64,000 nucleotides of DNA from Acetobacterium wieringae (GTDB lineage Bacteria; Bacillota; Clostridia; Eubacteriales; Eubacteriaceae), in assembly GCF_026646375.1 (NCBI RefSeq), contig NZ_JAIPPU010000018.1:1-64000 (forward strand), read 5' to 3'. The notes below the pieces were generated by a model. That model ran no database searches and was not told the DNA's origin. It saw only the letters and a program-made list of their open reading frames with translations. This document shows positions 25,837-34,269 of this stretch, in pieces. Position 1 is the stretch's first letter. Each line of letters starts with the position of its first letter. A program made the translations under genes and the position numbers.

Positions 25837-27045
25837 ATGCAAGATCTAATCGTACAGAAATATGGCGGCTCCAGTGTCGCCAATGTGGAAAGAATAAAGC
25901 GTGTTGCAAGTCGGATTATTGAGACTAAGGAAAAAGGAAAGAAGGTAGTGGTGGTGGTCTCAGCCATGGGCGATACCACCGATGACCTAATTGAACTGGC
26001 TAAAAAAATAAATGATCATCCTCCCAGCCGGGAAATGGATATGTTGCTGGCTACCGGTGAGCAAGTTTCGATATCGCTGCTGGCGATGGCGATTCAGGCC
26101 ATGGGGCATGACGTGGTCAGTTTAACCGGTGCCCAGTGCGGAATCGTTACATCCAATGTTCACAAACGGGCCCGGATTAATGATATTCACACCCATCGGA
26201 TTGAGAAGGAACTGGCCGCCGGTAGGATTGTTATTGTTGCCGGTTTTCAGGGTATCAACGAAAACAAGGATATTACCACCCTGGGTCGGGGCGGTTCCGA
26301 TACTTCGGCAGTGGCCGTGGCGGCGGCATTAAAAGCCGAACTCTGCGAAATCTATACCGATGTTGATGGGGTGTACACCGCTGATCCCCGGATTGTCGAA
26401 GAGGCCTCAAAAATTGATGAAATCTCCTATGAAGAAGTTTTGGAGATGGCCAGTACCGGAGCCAAGGTATTGCATCCTCGGTCGGTGGAAATGGCCGAAA
26501 AATTCAAGGTACCGCTGGTGGTACGATCAAGCTATAATCATAACGAAGGAACCATTATTAAGGAGGACGTTATTATGGAAAAAGTGTTAGTTCGAGGGGT
26601 ATCTCTTGATGAAAATATCGCAAAAATCTCAATCTTTGAAGTGCCGGATCAACCGGGGATTGCCTTTAGACTGTTTTCTGCTCTGGCAAAAGCCAATATT
26701 CATGTGGATATGATTGTTCAGAATGTCAACCGGACATCGGTTAATGATATTTCGTTTACCATTGATGTGGATGAACTGCAGGAAGCCGTTTCGGTGGCTC
26801 AGAAATTTGCCTTTGAGGTCAATGCCCAAAAAGTCGAATATGATCAGGGTGTTGCCAAACTTTCTGTGATCGGCACCGGCATCGTCGCCAATGCCGAAAT
26901 TGCCTCCAAGTTCTTTGAAGCGCTGTTTGAACTGGGAATCAATATCCAGACCATCAGCACCTCGGAAATCAAAATTTCCTGTCTGATTGACAAGGAACGG
27001 GGCAAAGAAGCAATGGTTCATATCCACAAAAAATTCGATATGTAA
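25837..27045 (+). CDS. lysC: Aspartate kinase (alpha subunit)
   Basis: This enzyme phosphorylates aspartate in the first step of lysine, threonine and methionine synthesis. The kinase domain has KYGGSSVANVERI at residues 8-20, GRGGSDTSAVA and YTDVDGVYTADPR. The C-terminal third holds two ACT domains (from about residue 260). The length of 402 aa matches the Bacillus type with an in-frame internal beta subunit. GAGGT precedes the start. No lysine riboswitch is present, so feedback at the ACT domains is the likely control. Confidence 0.95.
   Translation: MQDLIVQKYGGSSVANVERIKRVASRIIETKEKGKKVVVVVSAMGDTTDDLIELAKKINDHPPSREMDMLLATGEQVSISLLAMAIQAMGHDVVSLTGAQCGIVTSNVHKRARINDIHTHRIEKELAAGRIVIVAGFQGINENKDITTLGRGGSDTSAVAVAAALKAELCEIYTDVDGVYTADPRIVEEASKIDEISYEEVLEMASTGAKVLHPRSVEMAEKFKVPLVVRSSYNHNEGTIIKEDVIMEKVLVRGVSLDENIAKISIFEVPDQPGIAFRLFSALAKANIHVDMIVQNVNRTSVNDISFTIDVDELQEAVSVAQKFAFEVNAQKVEYDQGVAKLSVIGTGIVANAEIASKFFEALFELGINIQTISTSEIKISCLIDKERGKEAMVHIHKKFDM
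26575..27045 (+). CDS. Aspartate kinase beta subunit from internal start
   Basis: Within lysC, AAGGAGG at 26560-26566 stands eight bases before an in-frame ATG at 26575 (residue 247 of the long form). This would yield a 156-residue protein made of the two ACT domains only. Bacillus subtilis aspartokinase II is known to make such a beta chain from the same gene. The site here is a stronger match than the one in front of the full gene. Confidence 0.75.
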   Translation: MEKVLVRGVSLDENIAKISIFEVPDQPGIAFRLFSALAKANIHVDMIVQNVNRTSVNDISFTIDVDELQEAVSVAQKFAFEVNAQKVEYDQGVAKLSVIGTGIVANAEIASKFFEALFELGINIQTISTSEIKISCLIDKERGKEAMVHIHKKFDM

Positions 27046-27051
27046 TAAATT

Positions 27052-27095
27052 AAAAGCTCTGAGATCGTTTGATAAAGCGGTTTCAGAGCTTTTTT
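27052..27095 (+). terminator. Terminator of the hom-lysC operon
   Basis: AAAAGCTCTGA at 27052-27062 pairs with TCAGAGCTTTT (from 27083), and the T-run extends to 27095. Confidence 0.85.
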
Positions 27096-27393
27096 GATTT
27101 AAGGATATTCTGTTTTTCCATTGATCTATCTTAGAGGACATCATCAAATTGAACTTTAGTGGGTACAGTGGCAATGAAACAGGTAGGTTTTCGTCCGGCG
27201 GTGCTTATCAGTAATGATTTTTTTAATGAAGAGGTGAACAGGACAAGCATTTTTCCGATATGATATCGACGCGATCAATTTGTGAAGCATCGGGAGAAAT
27301 TCCAGCTTTGGTTGATTTGTATGGATATTTATGGGCAAATCAGCTATACTGCAAGTATTGAGATGAACGAATAAGTCTGACGGAGGAGACGAG
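27096..27393. other. Non-coding gap before pilB
   Basis: About 300 bases without a convincing gene. A TATACT near 27341 may be a -10 of pilB but lacks a matching -35. I looked for a cyclic di-GMP aptamer and did not find its conserved core. Confidence 0.4.
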
Positions 27394-29058
27394 ATGAAGG
27401 AGAATAAGTTGGTTCTGGAAATACTTCTCAAAAACCAGATAATCACCCGAAAAAACATAGCTGAACGAATTGATGAAGCAGAGCGATCCGGGAATTCCGT
27501 TTTAGATATATTGATTAAGGATCGGATTGTTGCCCAGGAGCGTTTAGTGACTATATTTCACAATGAATGGGGATTTGAGTTATATAATCCACAAAAAGAT
27601 CGATTGGAGCTTCGGGCTATAAAATTCTTTTCAAGAGAACAGGCAAAAAAATATTTGGTTTTTCCGCTGAATCAAGAGCATGAAGATCAGCTGACGGTTT
27701 TGATGGCCGATCCTACCGATGAGGAAATACTGCGTCAGGTGAAACGAATCGCGGATAAACGGCTCAAGATATTAGTTGCGACCCGGGATTGTATCCTGGG
27801 TTTGATTGGCAAATACTATCACCAAAAACCTGTTTATCGGGATAACATGGATTTAATGAACGTGGGGGAAAACAAAGAAACGGCCCCGGAACCGACTGTC
27901 GTCACCTTAGTTAATGATCTGATCGATGAAGGTGTTTCCCGAGGTGCCAGTGATATTCATGTGGAAGTTTTTCCGCAGAAAATTCAGGTTCGTTTTCGAA
28001 TTGATGGTGTCTTAATACCGGTTGGGCTACTGAGTAAAGAAATCTGGAAGGGAGTAATTACCCGGCTGAAAATAATGGCTGGTTGCGATATTGCCGAGCA
28101 ACGCCATCCTCAGGATGGCGCTTTCACCACTACGTATGAACATCGGCAAATCGATGTCCGGTTGTCGATTATTCCGACCATTCACGGGGAGAAGATTGTT
28201 CTGCGCCTTCTGGATCAAAAGAATTTTCTTGTTGGTGTAGATGATCTGGGTTTTTCCAGTGAACAAAAACGTTTATTGAAGGAAATATTGGAAGCCCCCC
28301 ATGGCATGATTCTGGTCTGTGGACCCACGGGAAGCGGAAAGTCAACCACACTGTACAGCCTGCTAAATGGTATGGATCCCCGAACACAAAATATTATCAC
28401 CATCGAAGATCCGGTGGAGTTTCAGATGGACGATATCAACCAGATTCAGGTGAACGAAAAAATCGGCCTAAACTTTGCCAATGGCCTTCGGGCGATTTTG
28501 AGACAAGATCCCAATGTGATTATGGTTGGTGAAATTCGTGATGAAGACACTGCAGAAACGGCTATTCGGGCGGCGATTACCGGGCATTTGGTATTATCCA
28601 CCATTCATACCAACAACGCCATTGCGTCCATCAATCGGTTGATGGACATGAAGATTCCCCTATACCTGTTGTCGGCAGCGCTCCGAGGGGTAATTTCCCA
28701 AAAATTGATCAAACGTCTGTGTCCAAACTGCCGGAAAAAAGCGCTGGCAGGTGAAGCAGAAAAAAAGCTACTGGGCATTACGGATCAGGATGTTGCGCTT
28801 TTCTATCCAGTGGGCTGTTCGCTTTGTCATGGTACCGGCTATCAGGGGCGCATCGCGGTACAGGAAGTGTTGAAAATCACCAGAAGAATCCGGGAAGTAA
28901 TTGGTCAAGGCGCGGACTATGATACAATTCGTAAAGTAGCCATTGAAGAAGGGCTTCAGCCCATCGAAGAATCCCTGAAACGCCATCTCCTGTTGGGAAA
29001 TACATCCATCAACCAGGGGTTGGAGATTTTAGTATTCGAAGAAGCGTGGCATCGTTAG
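27394..29058 (+). CDS. pilB: Type IV pilus / type II secretion assembly ATPase, PilB/GspE family
   Basis: This hexameric ATPase powers pilin polymerisation at the cytoplasmic membrane. The N-terminal MshEN/GspE-N-type domain covers about residues 1-150. The motor domain has Walker A GPTGSGKSTT at 310-319, the Asp box, Walker B IMVGEIRDEDTAETA and the His box HLVLSTIHTN. A zinc-binding pair C443-x2-C446 and C475-x2-C478 (CSLCHGTGYQGR) is complete. GGAGGAGACG precedes the start. Only pilC follows; no pilin, prepilin peptidase or pilM-N-O genes are nearby. Confidence 0.93.
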   Translation: MKENKLVLEILLKNQIITRKNIAERIDEAERSGNSVLDILIKDRIVAQERLVTIFHNEWGFELYNPQKDRLELRAIKFFSREQAKKYLVFPLNQEHEDQLTVLMADPTDEEILRQVKRIADKRLKILVATRDCILGLIGKYYHQKPVYRDNMDLMNVGENKETAPEPTVVTLVNDLIDEGVSRGASDIHVEVFPQKIQVRFRIDGVLIPVGLLSKEIWKGVITRLKIMAGCDIAEQRHPQDGAFTTTYEHRQIDVRLSIIPTIHGEKIVLRLLDQKNFLVGVDDLGFSSEQKRLLKEILEAPHGMILVCGPTGSGKSTTLYSLLNGMDPRTQNIITIEDPVEFQMDDINQIQVNEKIGLNFANGLRAILRQDPNVIMVGEIRDEDTAETAIRAAITGHLVLSTIHTNNAIASINRLMDMKIPLYLLSAALRGVISQKLIKRLCPNCRKKALAGEAEKKLLGITDQDVALFYPVGCSLCHGTGYQGRIAVQEVLKITRRIREVIGQGADYDTIRKVAIEEGLQPIEESLKRHLLLGNTSINQGLEILVFEEAWHR

Positions 29059-29067
29059 GGTGGAGCG

Positions 29068-30294
29068 ATGGAAAGATGGTATAATTATAAAGCAAAGGAT
29101 AGGCAGGGCGAGGACGTCACTGGAACGGTGTCAGGCTCAAACCGGCGGGAAGCGGCCCGGGTTCTTCAGGCTCAAAACTTGATTGTACTGGAAATCAGAG
29201 AAAAAAAGAAATGGGATGAGTTGTTTAAAAAAGAATTCAATATTCGGGTTTGCACAGTAACCGGCAGCGACTTCAGCCGTTTCTGCCGACAGTTTCATAT
29301 CATGTTAAATGCCGGAATCCCAATTTTGACATGTTTGGAACTCATTGGTGGAGAGACTTCAAATACCGGCTTTTCTCGGGACATTTTGGGAGTCCGCCAA
29401 CGCATTCAATCCGGAGAAAACCTCTCCCAGGCGATGGCCGCCTTTCCCAAGTCATTTCCGCCGTTATTTATTTTTATGGTGGAAGCAGGAGAAACGAGTG
29501 GACATCTAAATGAGATCCTGTTAAAAATGGCAGAGCATTACGACACGGAAGAAAGGAATCGGCGACAGCTCCAACAGACGCTTTTTTATCCAATGGTTTT
29601 GAGTATGGTGTTTGTAGTGGTTCTGATTTTTCTAATCACCATGGTACTGCCAACCTTTGCTGACATGTTTACAGTGATGGATGCCGAACTGCCGGGTCCA
29701 ACCCGGTTTCTGATGGGACTGAGTCACAGTTTAAGTGTCCGGTGGCCAATCGTTCTATTAAGTCTGATGGGGCTGGCAGGCGGATTTGTGTTTTTAGGCG
29801 AAATTGAAACGGTGGCAAAGCTGAGGGATCGTTTGAACATAAAAATCCCGCTTTTGGGAGTCCTGAATCATAAAGTCTGTTTGGCCAGAGTGGCCGCAAT
29901 CCTGGGTATGTTTCTGGAAAGCGGAGTTGATTTGCTGGTGGCATTATCACGACTAGAAGGTGTAGCGGATAATCGATACATTAAAGCAGAGCTGAGGAAA
30001 CTTCGCAATAAGGTAACAAATGGAGTAAGTTTAAGCCAGGGAATGGCCGAAAGCGATGTTTTTCCCAGACTTTTTTGTCAATTGGTGGCGACCGGGGAAG
30101 CATCGGGATCCTTACCGGAAGTTTTGGAAACCCTAAACCGTATTTATACAGATGAGGTTCGATCTCGAATTCAGCTCCTTCATACATCATTGGAGCCGCT
30201 TATTCTGCTGGTGTTTGGAGGGCTGGTGCTGTTCATTCTGGCGGCCATTATGTTGCCAGTATTTGATATATATTCGGCATATTCCAGTATGTAG
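29068..30294 (+). CDS. pilC: Type IV pilus / type II secretion inner membrane platform, PilC/GspF family
   Basis: This is the membrane platform on which the PilB ATPase acts. The 408-aa protein has the typical N-terminal WYNYKAKDRQGEDVTGTV start, two repeated GspF domains (about 70-195 and 270-395) with GxxLSQAM-type motifs (GENLSQAMA and GVSLSQGMA), and membrane segments at about 173-195, 225-245 and 380-400. It starts nine bases after pilB ends and is certainly cotranscribed. Whether the pair makes pili or a competence or secretion machine depends on pilin genes elsewhere. Confidence 0.93.
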   Translation: MERWYNYKAKDRQGEDVTGTVSGSNRREAARVLQAQNLIVLEIREKKKWDELFKKEFNIRVCTVTGSDFSRFCRQFHIMLNAGIPILTCLELIGGETSNTGFSRDILGVRQRIQSGENLSQAMAAFPKSFPPLFIFMVEAGETSGHLNEILLKMAEHYDTEERNRRQLQQTLFYPMVLSMVFVVVLIFLITMVLPTFADMFTVMDAELPGPTRFLMGLSHSLSVRWPIVLLSLMGLAGGFVFLGEIETVAKLRDRLNIKIPLLGVLNHKVCLARVAAILGMFLESGVDLLVALSRLEGVADNRYIKAELRKLRNKVTNGVSLSQGMAESDVFPRLFCQLVATGEASGSLPEVLETLNRIYTDEVRSRIQLLHTSLEPLILLVFGGLVLFILAAIMLPVFDIYSAYSSM

Positions 30295-30329
30295 GTAAAA
30301 CGTGTAAAAATAGATATGAGGAGATGAAT

Positions 30330-30992
30330 ATGGCAAAAAAAGCAGGGAGAAGCTTTGCATCGGGAATTGATTTTTATAAGCTGTTTTGGGTATTTATGAT
30401 CGGCTGTTTTTTGGGAGTGGTCGTTGAAACCTTATATTGTCTGTTGACAAATGGATACATTCAAAGTCGTCAAGGGCTGATCTATGGCCCCTTCAATCCC
30501 GTTTATGGTTTTGGTGCAGTGTTGATGACGCTCGTACTTCACCCGATTGCGAATCGGAAATGGTGTATTATCTTTGCATTGGGGATGGTATTAGGTGGCG
30601 GTTTTGAATTTATCAGCAGCTTTGTGCAGCAGGCAACCACTGGAACGGTGTCATGGCAGTATCATCAGATGCCTTTTAACATTGGAGGGCGAACCAGCCT
30701 GCAGTACTCGTTCTATTGGGGGGCACTTAGTTTGCTCTGGGTAAAAGAAATTTATCCCTTGATGTCAAAATTGATTGAAAAGATTCCCAGAAATATCGGG
30801 GTGCCCTTGACTTGGCTTCTGGTTGTTTTTATGGTTTTTAACATGACCATGTCAGCCTTGGCCGTAAACCGCTGGAATGAGCGAATTCAGGGTATTCCGG
30901 CAAGTGGCGGCTTTGAGCAATTTTTGGATTCAACATATCCAAATAACTTTATGGATCAGATTTATCCGAATATGGTTCATGTCGGACATTGA
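30330..30992 (+). CDS. Membrane protein of the putative ABC-permease (CmpB-like) family
   Basis: The start ATG 30330 is preferred to 30324 because GAGGAG ends immediately before the latter. The 220-aa protein has about five hydrophobic segments and the family sequence FMIGCFLGVVVETLYCLLTN near the N-terminus with RQGLIYGPFNPVYGFGA following. Such proteins are annotated as putative ABC transporter permeases but have no proven function, and no ATPase gene is adjacent. It lies 35 bases downstream of pilC and may be read from the same transcript. Confidence 0.8.
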   Translation: MAKKAGRSFASGIDFYKLFWVFMIGCFLGVVVETLYCLLTNGYIQSRQGLIYGPFNPVYGFGAVLMTLVLHPIANRKWCIIFALGMVLGGGFEFISSFVQQATTGTVSWQYHQMPFNIGGRTSLQYSFYWGALSLLWVKEIYPLMSKLIEKIPRNIGVPLTWLLVVFMVFNMTMSALAVNRWNERIQGIPASGGFEQFLDSTYPNNFMDQIYPNMVHVGH

Positions 30993-31002
30993 CCGTATCA
31001 AA

Positions 31003-31036
31003 AAAGGGCTTTCTCTGTAAGTAGGAGAAAGCCCTT
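31003..31036. terminator. Bidirectional terminator
   Basis: AAAGGGCTTTCTC at 31003-31015 pairs perfectly with GAGAAAGCCCTTT at 31024-31036. The better T-tract is on the minus strand, serving the converging 94-residue gene. Confidence 0.85.
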
Positions 31037-31051
31037 TAAACAATGTGCTAA

Positions 31052-31336
31052 TTAAATATGATTGCGCCCGGATAAAATGGCGTGACATTCGTTGTAATAG
31101 AATTTTTTTGCATCGCCGACGGTCAATTCATCGAACAGATGATAAAGGGTGATCGCCAGGGTTTGGGTCGTTTTGATGTCCAGATTGGTGCGTTGGCAGG
31201 TTTTTAAAAAGTATCCCATGCAAGCTTCCTTACTCCAGTCATCTCCCCCCAGAAATAATCGACGCAACTCTTCTTTGATTTCTTTTTCGGTCCATTGTGA
31301 ATCAGTTGAAGAGACGGAATCTCGTGTTTCAGTCAT
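31052..31336 (-). CDS. Small hypothetical protein, 94 aa
   Basis: I do not recognise the family. The protein is soluble and mostly helical by composition, with an acidic, Ser/Thr-rich N-terminus (about 15 residues), two cysteines in the middle (about 39 and 48) and one near the C-terminus. There is no membrane segment and no helix-turn-helix I can name. GAAAGGAGC stands eight bases before the ATG, which supports expression. It is monocistronic, flanked by a terminator on its 3' side and a long AT-rich gap on its 5' side. Confidence 0.65.
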   Translation of the reverse strand: MTETRDSVSSTDSQWTEKEIKEELRRLFLGGDDWSKEACMGYFLKTCQRTNLDIKTTQTLAITLYHLFDELTVGDAKKFYYNECHAILSGRNHI

Positions 31337-31508
31337 TTAACCAGCTCCTTTCACTTCAGATAAATGCTTGATCGAATTCATTATAGCACAGCTTCAAAAA
31401 AACTGTAATGAGAATGGAGGGTAAAAATTTTTCTAAGTTTTTGTTAAGCAACGAAGGCAATAAATGAAAAATAAATTAAAATAATGCATAAAAAAATTAA
31501 AAAAGCAC

Positions 31509-31563
31509 TGGATTTTTAAAATGTAATCGGTTATAATAAACCCATGGTGTGAAAACGTTTTAA
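31509..31563 (+). promoter_or_regulatory. Weak promoter with a cre-like operator
   Basis: TATAAT at 31532-31537 has only a poor -35 (TGGATT). Just downstream, TGAAAACGTTTTAA at 31550-31563 matches the CcpA cre consensus at 13 of 14 positions by my count and contains a 10-bp palindrome. A terminator follows 20 bases later, so a short RNA is possible. The surrounding gap 31337-31765 has no protein gene that I can support. Confidence 0.45.
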
Positions 31564-31583
31564 TTTCCTTTCTTAATTTTCTT

Positions 31584-31616
31584 AAAAAAGAGGTGTGCAT
31601 GCATCTCTTTTTTATT
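31584..31616 (+). terminator. Intrinsic terminator in the fprA upstream region
   Basis: AAAAAAGAG at 31584-31592 pairs with CTCTTTTTT at 31605-31613 and is followed by ATTTTT. The inner GTG/CAT bases extend the stem with one G-T pair. It has no protein gene in front of it on the plus strand. On the minus strand it could also end read-through from fprA's side. Confidence 0.75.
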
Positions 31617-31700
31617 TTTGGCCACTTGTTTATTAATATCAGCCGAGCTTAATTTTGGCTTATTCTCTAGATCCATTCCGGATTATCTGTTTTTTTTCTC

Positions 31701-31729
31701 TTGAAATATTTTCTATTTAAGGTTATATT
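31701..31729 (+). promoter_or_regulatory. Promoter of fprA
   Basis: TTGAAA at 31701-31706, 17-base spacer, TATATT at 31724-31729. The gene starts 37 bases after the -10. Confidence 0.75.
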
Positions 31730-31765
31730 TAACTTCGAGAGAACATCAGGAAAGTGGGGAATAAA

Positions 31766-32956
31766 ATGAATGCAGTAAAAATTAAAGACGATATTTTTTG
31801 GGTCGGTGTGAATGATTATCAAACATCACTTTTCGAAGGGCTTTGGCCAATTGATCAGGAAGGGGTTTCCTATAATGCTTTCGTGATCAACGATGAAAAA
31901 GTCGCCATTATCGATACGGTAAAAACCATCAAAGCTGATGAATACATAAAAAAAATCAAATCCCTGATTGGTGATAAAAAGGTAGATTACCTGATTGTTA
32001 ATCATATGGAGCCGGATCATTCCAGTGGGATTACTGATCTGCTGACAGAGTATCCGGAAATGGTCATCGTTGGGAATAAAAAAACCTTCCCGATCATGAA
32101 CAATTTTTATAAGATAACCAAAAATCTTCACGAGGTTGGTGAAGGTGATACCCTTTGTCTGGGAAAACACACCCTCCAGTTTTTTATGACGCCGATGGTT
32201 CATTGGCCGGAATCGATGGTTACCTACGATGTCACGGATAAGGTACTCTTCTCCATGGACGTCTTCGGTAGCTTTAAAGCGCCAGTCGGCAGTATTTTTG
32301 ACGGCGATAATGATTTGGACGCTTTTGAAGAGCCAACCCGTCGTTACTATGCCTGTATTGTTGGTAAGGTGGCCGGACAGGCATTAAAAGCACTTAATAA
32401 GCTGGGTGGTATTGAAATCAGTACGATCTGTCCTTCACACGGATTGATCTGGCGGGATAATCCCAAACATATTTTGGATATGTATGTAAAAATGAGTGCC
32501 AAAGAAACTGATCCTGGGGTTGTCATTGCCTATGGTTCGATGTATGGCTGTACCCAGAAGGCAGCAGAAATGTTAGCGATCGCCTTAAAGAACGAAGGTG
32601 TCAAAGAAGTGAAGCTTTATGATGTGGCTAAAACCGATATTTCGTTTATTATTTCTGATATCTGGAAATATAAAGGGCTGTTTTTAGGTGCCCCATCCTA
32701 TTATGGACAAATTTTTCCCAAAATGGCCAATCTGCTTTATAAATTGGGTGAAATTAGAGTTGATAATCACAAAGTCGGTTTTTTTGCCGATTTCAGCTGG
32801 AGCGGTGGTGCAGATAAAAGCTTTAATGAATTTATTGAGCATGCCAAGGTGGATACCCTTAATGAAATCTTGATGATTAAGGGCACCCCAGACGAACAGG
32901 ATGTCGCAGATTTAAATGAATTAGCAAAAAAAATGGCGAAAGAAATAATCCAGTAG
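31766..32956 (+). CDS. fprA: A-type flavoprotein (flavodiiron protein, oxygen reductase)
   Basis: Flavodiiron proteins reduce oxygen to water (or nitric oxide to nitrous oxide) and protect anaerobes. The N-terminal metallo-beta-lactamase-like domain has the diiron motif H80-x-E82-x-D84-H85, with further ligands downstream (HWPESM, SMDVFGSF and SHGLIW regions). The C-terminal flavodoxin domain begins near residue 252 (VIAYGSMYGCTQKAAEML). No rubredoxin domain is fused. ATG 31766 is preferred to GTG 31754; GTGGGG precedes it. Its strong separate promoter fits a stress or constitutive role. Confidence 0.93.
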   Translation: MNAVKIKDDIFWVGVNDYQTSLFEGLWPIDQEGVSYNAFVINDEKVAIIDTVKTIKADEYIKKIKSLIGDKKVDYLIVNHMEPDHSSGITDLLTEYPEMVIVGNKKTFPIMNNFYKITKNLHEVGEGDTLCLGKHTLQFFMTPMVHWPESMVTYDVTDKVLFSMDVFGSFKAPVGSIFDGDNDLDAFEEPTRRYYACIVGKVAGQALKALNKLGGIEISTICPSHGLIWRDNPKHILDMYVKMSAKETDPGVVIAYGSMYGCTQKAAEMLAIALKNEGVKEVKLYDVAKTDISFIISDIWKYKGLFLGAPSYYGQIFPKMANLLYKLGEIRVDNHKVGFFADFSWSGGADKSFNEFIEHAKVDTLNEILMIKGTPDEQDVADLNELAKKMAKEIIQ

Positions 32957-33001
32957 AATAAAGCGTGAATTCGGTAGAAAAAACGGAGGGAGAAAACATA
33001 A

Positions 33002-34078
<1,077 letters not shown>

Positions 34079-34096
34079 ACAGGCAAAATAAATTAG

Positions 34097-34139
34097 TAAA
34101 AGAGCAATCTTAAATTAGCTTGCTCTTTTATTTTTTTTG
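34097..34139 (+). terminator. Terminator of mnmA
   Basis: TAAAAGAGCAA at 34097-34107 pairs with TTGCTCTTTTA at 34120-34130, followed by a run of eight T. Confidence 0.85.
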
Positions 34140-34269
34140 AGTAAAAACCACGGTTTTATGGTAAACTATATTCAGTGATATTTGTATAATGGTGAAGCTT
34201 GTGAAGAGACAAGTGAAATTTGTAAATATAGAGAAAAGATAGCAGGATGACAGGGAAGGATTGTAGAAA

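Noticed and set aside
26629-27174. 181-residue open frame opposite lysC
   Set aside because: It overlaps the conserved ACT domains of aspartate kinase and the terminator.
27100-27393. Possible cyclic di-GMP riboswitch before pilB
   Set aside because: Short GGCAA and GAAA pieces occur, but the conserved GACGCAAAGC core and pairing arms were not found.
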